From assembly GCA_026874595.1 (NCBI GenBank), contig CM049309.1, positions 20,492,033 to 20,556,032 of the forward strand: a stretch of DNA of 64,000 nt, given 5' to 3'. Position 1 is the first letter of the stretch. Each line of letters begins with the position of its first letter. A program made the translations under genes and the position numbers. This document shows positions 61,286 through 64,000 of this stretch, in pieces. The notes beneath the pieces were generated by a model. That model had not been told where the DNA came from, searched no databases, and worked only from the letters and a program-made list of their open reading frames with translations. The stretch comes from Sipunculus nudus (Eukaryota > Annelida > Sipuncula > Golfingiida > Sipunculidae).

Positions 61286-64000
61286 AGACCACAGAGACTT
61301 TTAATGGGCCTCCCTGCATATCAAGAGAGAAGATTCTAGGTCAAGCCGTTACAATTTGTGCCATGTTAACACATAACCACATCTTAAGAGGTCTTATAAA
61401 TGAAGAAAAAAATTCGTAAAAAATTGAAACAAGGCCTTCAGGCCTTATGCAAACCTGTGCATTGGGAAATACACCCGGTATGATGCTTCAATGCTGGACC
61501 ATTACTTTTCATGTATATGAAAAATGCAAGTACTAAACATTTTGAATAAGAAACAATTACACAAACATCACTGCTGAAATTCTGGCATGGGTGCACACAA
61601 CACAAAAATGATTGTAGCTATCTTGTATACAATGAAGCTATTAGAGATATATACATTTGCCCAATTTTAGACTGATATATCAAACCCCTCCTGAAAATAA
61701 GCAGGGACACATATTGTGCAAAAATTATTGTAAGTGGCACCACCAGTCTTGTATACAACAAAGCTATTCGATATGTATATATATGCCCAATTTTAGGCTG
61801 ATACATCAAATTCCTCTATAGAAATAAGCAGGCACATACACTGTGCAAAAGTCATTTTAGGTGGCGACACCTGTCTTGTGAATGAGAAAGCCATCAAAGA
61901 CACATAGACAGGTCAAAATATCAGGCCAATACACCAAAGTACCTTGAGTCTGATGCATTGGGGTGACCAGGCTTAGGTGAGAAAGGAAGCTGCCCTGAGT
62001 GAACTGTGACAAATTTGCTGGCTCAGGCTACTGCACTGAGTGAACTCATGACCTGCACCTGGCTAGACTGAGTGAACTCTTGACCTGTTGTATAATCTGA
62101 CACAGTTGGCAGTCTGCCAAAGCTATAAATAGATCAAGGCTGAACTTTGAATCAAAGGCTGCAAAGAATCATGGTGATCAATGCATAAGTTATTCAGATA
62201 CTCCAGCTTTTGTATCTAATTTTCCATTATTCTTTGGGGGGGGGGGGGGGGACTTCGGAGCCCCATAGCTCAGAGTTTATGGGTAACAGAGACCTAATTT
62301 CAGGTTTCCAAAAAAAATTTTCATGGGCCTCCCTGCACATCCAGAGAGAAGATTCTAGGTCCAGTCATTAAGAATTATTCCCTGTTTACAGATGACCACA
62401 TCATTTAAGGTCTCAAAAATAGAGAAAAACAAGTGACCCATGGGTCATGAAGCTCAGCTGACTGGGAAGAGATTTGCAAAAGGAAATTTTATCATCTGAA
62501 TGGTCGTATGTAACCATTCAACATAAGCATCAAACAGATTAACCAAACAGGCTGTCGATTGTGTCTGTATTAATATATCTCGAAAATAGAGAAAAAATGC
62601 ATAAACTTTAAAAAAAAAATATAGGTGGCTCCACCAGTCTGCAGAAACTAATAAAAACTCTTATTGGTCAATATCCATGCAAAGAAGCATTGTGGTCTCT
62701 GGATTAGTTGTCCAGATACTTCAGCTTTTGTATCAAATTTTCCATTATTCTGAGGGATACTTTGTGGAGTCCTATAGCTTGAAGGATATGGGTAACAGAG
62801 ACCTAATTTCAGGTTTCCATAGACACTTTTCATGGGCCTCCTTGCATGACATGAAGAATGAAGATTCTAGGTCCAGTTGTTACAATTTGTACCCTGTTGA
62901 CAGATAACCATATCTTTAAAGGTCTCAAAAATAGAGAAAAAATTCGTAAAAATTTGAAAAAAAATAAGGGTGGCACACCCAGTCTGCTAAAACTGATGGA
63001 ACATGTCATGATCAATATGTATGCCAAAAATCATGAGCATCAGTGTTTTAGTTATTGAGAAACTGGAGTTTTTGTATGAAATTTTTCATTATTCTGGGGG
63101 GGGGGGGGGGGTATTTTGGAGCCATACAGCTTTATGGATATGGGTAACAGAGACCTAATTTCTCTGAAGTTTCTTATTGAAGTTTTTGTATGAAATTTTT
63201 CACTATTCTTGGGGGTACTTTGGGGCCCCATAGCTCAAAGAATATATGTAATAGAGACCTAATATCTGGTTTTCATGGAGACTTTTCATAGGTCTCCCAG
63301 AATGTCAAAAATGAAGATTGAAGTCCAGTCTTTACAATCTGTGCCCTGTTAACAGATGTTCACATTTTTAAAGGTCTCAAAAATAGAGAAAACAATTCGT
63401 AAAAAATAAAAAAATACAGGTGGTGCCACCAGGCTGCAGAAACTGATGAAACACTCATTGATCAATATCCATACAAACAATTTTGGTGATCTCTGCATTA
63501 GTTGTTCAAATACTTCAGCTTTTGTATCAAATTTTCCATTATTCTGAGCTGTACTTTGGAGTGCCACAGCTCCATGATATGGGTAACAGAGACCTAATTT
63601 CAGGTTTCCATGGACACTTTTCATGGGTCACCCTGTGTGTCAAGGATTAAGATTCTAGGTCCCGTCGTTACAATTTGAACCCTGTTGACAGATAACTACA
63701 TCCTTAAAGGACTCAAAAATAGAGAAAATAATTGTAAAAATTTGAAAAATACAGGTGGCGCCACCACTCTGCAGAAACTGATAAAACATCTCATGATCAA
63801 TATGTATGCCAAAAATCATGACCATCAGTGATGTAGTAAATCAGATATTGAAGTTTTTTTTATGAAATTTTTCACTATTCTGGGGGTACTTTGGGGCCCC
63901 ATAGCTCAAAGAATATATGTAATAGAGACCTAATATCTGGTTTTCATGGAGACTTTTCATAGGTCTCTCAGAATGTCAAGAATGAAGATTCTAGGTCCAG
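61286..64000. repeat. Satellite-like block, two related families
   Basis: 61,429-62,150 matches the 11,107 family (AAGGCCTTCAGGCCTTATGC). From 62,150 to the window end, units of roughly 300-370 bp carry CAGGTGG(C/T)(G/T)CCACCA, AGCTTTTGTATC, CATTATTCTG with G runs, GGGTAACAGAGACCTAATTTC and GAAGATTCTAGGTCCAG. G runs occur at about 62,237 and 63,098. One core is the 12-base palindrome GGTGGCGCCACC (63,754). Confidence 0.85.

Noticed and set aside
62600-63800. Hammerhead ribozyme suggested by CTGATGAAAC-type words in the satellite
   Set aside because: The required helix II and downstream GAAA with matching helices are not present around the CTGATGA.

Overview
This window is invertebrate genomic DNA and looks like a repeat-rich accessory region of a marine metazoan. 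I infer a mollusc or other lophotrochozoan from the mix of DIRS, MULE, Ty3 and R2-clade elements and from the many satellite-like repeats, but nothing here proves the taxon. I found no convincing multi-exon host gene. Most of the sequence is decayed transposable elements, tandem repeats and AT-rich filler.

Left part (1-33,500). A DIRS-like retrotransposon (gag, reverse transcriptase, RNase H) is split by a 2-kb insertion (1-4,300). It is followed by a ~145-bp minisatellite, a Ty3-like protease fragment next to a probable LTR (7,436-8,080), a decayed MULE transposase (9,253-10,002) and a long satellite-like block (11,100-14,815). Next come tandem repeats, a DIRS-type tyrosine recombinase fragment (17,851-18,240), a 3' piece of an R2-clade LINE (22,235-23,330), a Ty3 gag on the minus strand with its LTR edge and primer-binding site (23,380-23,930), a PHD-like zinc-finger fragment (27,297) and a 2,005-bp element with perfect 22-bp terminal inverted repeats (28,772-30,776). 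At 33,627 an intact 121-codon ORF carries a His-Me finger (I-PpoI-like) endonuclease motif.

Central part (37,819-about 50,290). This is the exceptional region: a compact, gene-dense, virus-derived element inserted into an older repeat. The repeat is present without the insert near 12,650, which fixes the left junction at 37,818/37,819. On the minus strand, read from 46,046 down to 37,794, lie a protein-primed family B DNA polymerase in three reading-frame pieces, a packaging-type ATPase, an approximately 850-residue unknown protein in two frames, and a lysine/proline-rich basic protein cut off by the junction. On the plus strand lie a 491-residue acidic protein, a 29-residue membrane peptide, and two long ORFs of 412 and 356 codons overlapping for more than 1 kb in different frames. 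PolB plus this ATPase points to the Polinton/adintovirus-like group of midsize DNA viruses. No integrase or capsid protein was recognised, so the assignment is by inference. Breaks in several genes (a nonsense codon, frameshifts, a replaced Walker A residue) suggest an endogenised, decaying copy, although homopolymer sequencing errors or programmed frameshifting could explain some of them.

Regulation inside the viral element. Several minus-strand genes have a TATA box about 30-40 bases before the ATG. A two-site TTCCGGTA module occurs twice. Two perfect three-unit heat-shock elements lie upstream of the overlapping ORF pair. Five iteron-like repeats and a 13-bp palindrome close the right side before an R2-clade retrotransposon begins.

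Right part (50,290-64,000). One nearly full-length but frameshifted R2-clade LINE is followed by an internally deleted copy, a 5' fragment, another small fragment and a remnant of a second R2-like family. A CpG-rich segment near 58,000 holds a possible small exon. The window ends in a tandem satellite of the same general type as the block at 24,800-26,440.
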